The notes beneath the pieces are model-generated. The model saw only the letters and a list, made by a program, of their open reading frames with translations, ran no database searches and was not told where the DNA came from. A program made the position numbers and the translations under genes. A stretch of 64,000 nt of DNA from Mesorhizobium sp. B2-3-4 (GTDB taxonomy: Bacteria; Pseudomonadota; Alphaproteobacteria; Rhizobiales; Rhizobiaceae): contig NZ_VFVY01000007.1 of assembly GCF_006442315.1 (NCBI RefSeq), forward strand, positions 186,001 to 250,000, written 5' to 3'. Positions 61,154-64,000 of the stretch are shown here, piece by piece (within the stretch, counting starts at the first letter, position 1; each line of letters begins with the position of its first letter).

Positions 61154-62397
61154 GCGGCGCGCTTCACATAAAGGTGGAAGCCGCCATAGATGGCCGAACG
61201 GTCGCGAGCCGAGAATTCGCGCGAGGCGTCGCTCTCATAGCTCCACTGATCAAGCAGCGAGGCGGAGACGCGCCCCGGCAACAGGCTGGGCTCAGCGGCG
61301 GTGCGGAAGATGACGCGGGCGCCGGCGGAAGCCGTGCGGGTGATTTCCGACCACAACGCGTTGAGCTGGTCGTCGGTCATCCAGTCCTGCGCGTCGAGCA
61401 GGATGAAGCGGTCGACAGCGCCCGCATCCTTGCCGGCGAGGAATTCGATCAGGTTGGCGTGGTGGATGGCGACACGGTCGATGTTGCCGCGGATGGTCTC
61501 GTAGTTGCGCTTTTCCAGATAGGCGGGCAGGGCGGCCTCACCAGGCTCGGGATAGCGGCGGGCGAAAGCCTGCCAGGCGAAATAGTTGTTTTCCAAGGGA
61601 AAATCGCAGGCGAGCTTTTCCAACCGGGCCCTCAGCACGCTGGCCATGGTGCCGTCACCGGAGGTGATCAGCGAATCATACTGTGCCGGCGGAATGCCGA
61701 GGCCAAACAGAGAGGCCTTGCGTGACGTCGCCCACTTGAGAAGCTTGTTGTCGAAGACCGGCGCCAGCTCCTCGTTGAAGAAACGGCGCTGTTCGCCGAT
61801 GTTCCTGGCTTCCATCATGCGGGCCGGGTTCACGCCGAAGAATTTCGCCGTGCGGTGGCCCATGGCGATGAACAGGCCGAGCAGGCCGGTCTGGTAGAAA
61901 TTGCGATCGAAAACACCGATACGCCGGCGCCCGCGCCAGTTGCGGCGCTCCCAGTAATGGCGGCTGACCGGATCGAGATGCGGGGCGATGAAGCGGTCGT
62001 AGGCTTCTGAATTGTGGCTGGTGTCGGCGGCTCCGAAGAAGCGGAACAAGTCGGCCTGCGAAGGCAGGCGGCGCACCGCCTCGAGCTTCATGCGGTTCAG
62101 AGCGATATGCGCGGCATTGAGATCGACTGCGTCGACCCTGGCCGGCGAGCGGGTGAGGTAGGCCAGGATGTTGCAGCCGCCCGAAGCGATGGTGACGACG
62201 CGATGGCCCTGGCCAAGCTGCATCGCTTCCATGTCGACATCGGGGTCTTCCCAGATCTGCGGATAGACGAGGCCGGAGAACAGAAAGGCGAACAGCCGTT
62301 CCGAAATGCCCGCCTTCGAAAGCGGACGGTTCTGGTAGACGGCCTTGCCAACTTCCTTGCCGCGGCGAAAAACCAGGTCAGAAGAGACGTCCGTCAT
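61150..62397 (-). CDS. btaA: BtaA: SAM-diacylglycerol 3-amino-3-carboxypropyltransferase
   Basis: The 415-residue enzyme moves the 3-amino-3-carboxypropyl group of SAM to diacylglycerol to form diacylglyceryl-homoserine, the first step of DGTS synthesis. It has YPQIWEDPDVDMEAMQL, VVTIASGGCNILAYL (SAM site) and the second half FILLDAQDWMTDDQLNALW with the end YGGFHLYVKR. The ATG at 62397 has GGGGAA about 11 bp upstream. A Pho box lies 50 bp upstream. It is first in the btaAB operon. Confidence 0.96.
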   Translation of the reverse strand: MTDVSSDLVFRRGKEVGKAVYQNRPLSKAGISERLFAFLFSGLVYPQIWEDPDVDMEAMQLGQGHRVVTIASGGCNILAYLTRSPARVDAVDLNAAHIALNRMKLEAVRRLPSQADLFRFFGAADTSHNSEAYDRFIAPHLDPVSRHYWERRNWRGRRRIGVFDRNFYQTGLLGLFIAMGHRTAKFFGVNPARMMEARNIGEQRRFFNEELAPVFDNKLLKWATSRKASLFGLGIPPAQYDSLITSGDGTMASVLRARLEKLACDFPLENNYFAWQAFARRYPEPGEAALPAYLEKRNYETIRGNIDRVAIHHANLIEFLAGKDAGAVDRFILLDAQDWMTDDQLNALWSEITRTASAGARVIFRTAAEPSLLPGRVSASLLDQWSYESDASREFSARDRSAIYGGFHLYVKRAA

Positions 62398-62446
62398 GGC
62401 AAAGTGATTCCCCATTTGCTTTGGCGCAAGCGGGTAGCGCAGGGTC

Positions 62447-62464
62447 ATGACAGGCCGGTGACAG
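62447..62464 (-). promoter_or_regulatory. Pho box upstream of btaAB
   Basis: On the minus strand the site reads CTGTCAC-CGGC-CTGTCAT: two 7-bp direct repeats 4 bp apart, which matches the PhoB consensus CTGTCAT-n4-CTGTCAT with one change. It ends 49 bp before the btaA ATG. Known rhizobial btaAB genes are PhoB-activated under phosphate limitation. Confidence 0.88.
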
Positions 62465-62480
62465 CCTGTTGACGCGTTCT

Positions 62481-64000
62481 TTACAGCTTGCCAAAGCCAC
62501 CTGGCGTCGGCGTCGTCAGGATGACGGCCTCACCGGCATCGAGCATGGTCTGGTCGCAGGCCTTCAGCACGTCGACCGTGCCGTCGTTGCGGCGCACCTT
62601 GGTCGAGCCGACTTCGCCGTCGCCGCCACCGTCCAATCCTTGCGGCGAGCGGTTGCGGTGCGACGACAGGATCGCGCATTCCATCTTCTCGAGGAAGCGG
62701 ATCGTGCGCCTGGTGCCGTCGCCGGCGCTCCATTTGCCCTTGCCGCCGGATCCCTGGCGGATGTGGAAATCCTCCAGCACCACGGGAAAGCGCAGTTCCA
62801 GCACTTCGGGATCGGTAAGACGCGAATTGGTCATGTGAGTGTGCACCCCCGAGGTGCCGGCAAAGCCGCGCCCGGAGTTCATGTGACCGGCCGGCGAGCC
62901 GGAGCAGATTGTCTCGTAATACTGGTACGTCTTGTTGCCGAAGGTCAGGTTGTTCATCGTTCCCTGCGCATTGGCCATGGCGCCCATGGCGCCGAACAGC
63001 GCGTTGGTGACGTGCTGCGAGGTCTCGACATTGCCGGCGACGACGGCCGCAGGATAGGCGGGCTTCAGCATGCAGCCATCGGGGATGACGATGTTGATCG
63101 GCCTGAGGCATCCGGCGTTCATCGGGATCATGTCCTCGACCATGACGCGGAAGGCGTAGAGGACCGCCGCGCGGGCAACCGGCTCGGGCGCGTTGAAGTT
63201 GTTCTTCTCGACCTTCGACGTGCCGGTGAAATCGACGGTCGCTTCGCGCTTTTGCCGGTCGATGGTGATCTTCACCTTGATGACCTGGCCGGTATCGGTC
63301 GGATATTCATATTCGGAGGCATCCGGCAGCCGTTCCAGCACACGGCGCACGCTCTCGGCGGCGTTGTCCTGGACATGGCCCATATAGGCCTGGACGACAT
63401 CGAGGCCGAAATGGGCGACCATCTTGCGCAGTTCGGCAACGCCCTTTTCGTTGGCGGCGATCTGCGCCTTCAGGTCGGCGATGTTCTGGTGCGGATTGCG
63501 CGCGGGGTAACGGTGGTTGGTCAGCAGCGTGTGCAGCTCCGTCTCGCGGAATTTTCCGCGATCGACAACGCGGAAATTGTCGAACAGCACGCCTTCCTCG
63601 TCGACCGTGGTGGCGAGCGGCGTCATCGAACCGGGGGCGGTGCCGCCAATGTCGGCGTGGTGGCCGCGCGAGGCGGTCCAGAAGAGGATGTTCTTCCTGG
63701 CGTCGTCGAAGACCGGCGTCACCACGGTGATGTCGGGCAGATGCGTGCCGCCATTATAGGGCGCGTTCAAGGCAAATACGTCACCGGGATGGATGTCGCC
63801 GGAGTTCAGCCGGATGATGGTTTCGACCGAACGGTCCATCGAGCCGAGATGCACCGGCATGTGCGGCGCATTGGCGACCAGTGCCCCGGTGCGATCGAAG
63901 ACGGCGCAGGAAAAGTCCAGCCTTTCCTTGATGTTGACGGAGTAGGCGGTGTTCTGCAGCGTCACGCCCATCTGCTCGGCGATCGACATGAAGAGATTGT
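62481..64000 (-). CDS. 5-oxoprolinase/hydantoinase B-type protein, cut by window edge
   Basis: At least 506 residues are present; the reading continues past the right edge (the visible first residues are [23 protein letters not shown]). The part seen is the HyuB domain: [59 protein letters not shown], and the Gly-rich [13 protein letters not shown] and [11 protein letters not shown] at the end. The opening residues resemble the joint in fused 5-oxoprolinases (HyuA-HyuB), so the full product is probably an ATP-dependent 5-oxoprolinase that opens 5-oxo-L-proline to glutamate; N-methylhydantoinase B is the alternative. Confidence 0.9.
   Translation of the reverse strand, partial: NLFMSIAEQMGVTLQNTAYSVNIKERLDFSCAVFDRTGALVANAPHMPVHLGSMDRSVETIIRLNSGDIHPGDVFALNAPYNGGTHLPDITVVTPVFDDARKNILFWTASRGHHADIGGTAPGSMTPLATTVDEEGVLFDNFRVVDRGKFRETELHTLLTNHRYPARNPHQNIADLKAQIAANEKGVAELRKMVAHFGLDVVQAYMGHVQDNAAESVRRVLERLPDASEYEYPTDTGQVIKVKITIDRQKREATVDFTGTSKVEKNNFNAPEPVARAAVLYAFRVMVEDMIPMNAGCLRPINIVIPDGCMLKPAYPAAVVAGNVETSQHVTNALFGAMGAMANAQGTMNNLTFGNKTYQYYETICSGSPAGHMNSGRGFAGTSGVHTHMTNSRLTDPEVLELRFPVVLEDFHIRQGSGGKGKWSAGDGTRRTIRFLEKMECAILSSHRNRSPQGLDGGGDGEVGSTKVRRNDGTVDVLKACDQTMLDAGEAVILTTPTPGGFGKL

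Overview
The window is a high-GC chromosomal segment, almost gap-free, that reads as an alphaproteobacterium of the Rhizobiales, most likely Mesorhizobium or a close Phyllobacteriaceae relative. The reasons are gene content (btaAB betaine-lipid synthesis with a Pho box, a reductive pyrimidine pathway with a RutR-like regulator, an MttB-like methyltransferase paired with a dimethylglycine-dehydrogenase-like enzyme), GTG/TTG starts, and intergenic palindromic repeats of the kind seen in rhizobia. I found no rRNA or tRNA gene, insertion sequence, prophage or CRISPR array. Two genes are cut by the window edges: tamB on the left and a 5-oxoprolinase-like gene on the right.

Layout. 1-7.5 kb: the tamB tail, then a complete peptide-type ABC importer (binding protein, two permeases, one fused double ATPase). 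7.5-13.7 kb: a transglycosylase-like lipoprotein, an MttB-family methyltransferase and a FAD/GcvT demethylase (methylamine or betaine catabolism), a DoxX protein and a secreted unknown. 13.7-15.4 kb: a VOC protein and ChaC. 15.5-19.0 kb: pydA, a SAM methyltransferase and pydB (dihydropyrimidine dehydrogenase). 19.4-24.1 kb: an Rrf2 regulator with an AhpD-like protein, a DoxX protein, two SDRs divergent from an XRE regulator, and a RutR-like TetR regulator. 24.4-28.9 kb: omega-aminotransferase, beta-ureidopropionase, dihydropyrimidinase and a small secreted protein. 28.9-33.7 kb: a cupin and an NMT1/THI5-type ABC importer. 33.9-50.8 kb: mostly housekeeping and accessory singletons (CHRD protein, TPP enzyme plus CoA-transferase, lipase, RNase T2, GGDEF protein, EttA, trans-aconitate methyltransferase, KAS III-like enzyme, ICMT-like protein, MOSC protein, SDR, class IV aminotransferase, TrmO-like/DUF2293 pair). 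50.9-52.9 kb: an ArsR-methyltransferase fusion with metF. 53-60.3 kb: a 28-residue membrane peptide, an EamA exporter, a group IV decarboxylase, MltB, a GH25 lipoprotein, a serine hydrolase and HigBA. 60.5-64 kb: btaBA and the 5-oxoprolinase-like gene.

How genes work together. The clearest system is pyrimidine use. PydAB reduces uracil/thymine, dihydropyrimidinase and beta-ureidopropionase open and decarbamoylate the ring, and the aminotransferase converts beta-alanine to malonic semialdehyde. The ABC importer may bring in the base. Two sites close to the RutR consensus, one before pydA and one before the aminotransferase, link both halves to the TetR/RutR-like gene between them. Three smaller circuits also show regulatory DNA: btaAB with a two-repeat Pho box, the ArsR-methyltransferase/metF operon with a 22-bp near-perfect palindrome, and higBA with a small palindrome at its start.

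The least explained items are the methyltransferase between pydA and pydB, the 28-residue membrane peptide after metF, an SDR lacking the YxxxK catalytic motif, and several intergenic repeats, one of them inside a transporter operon.
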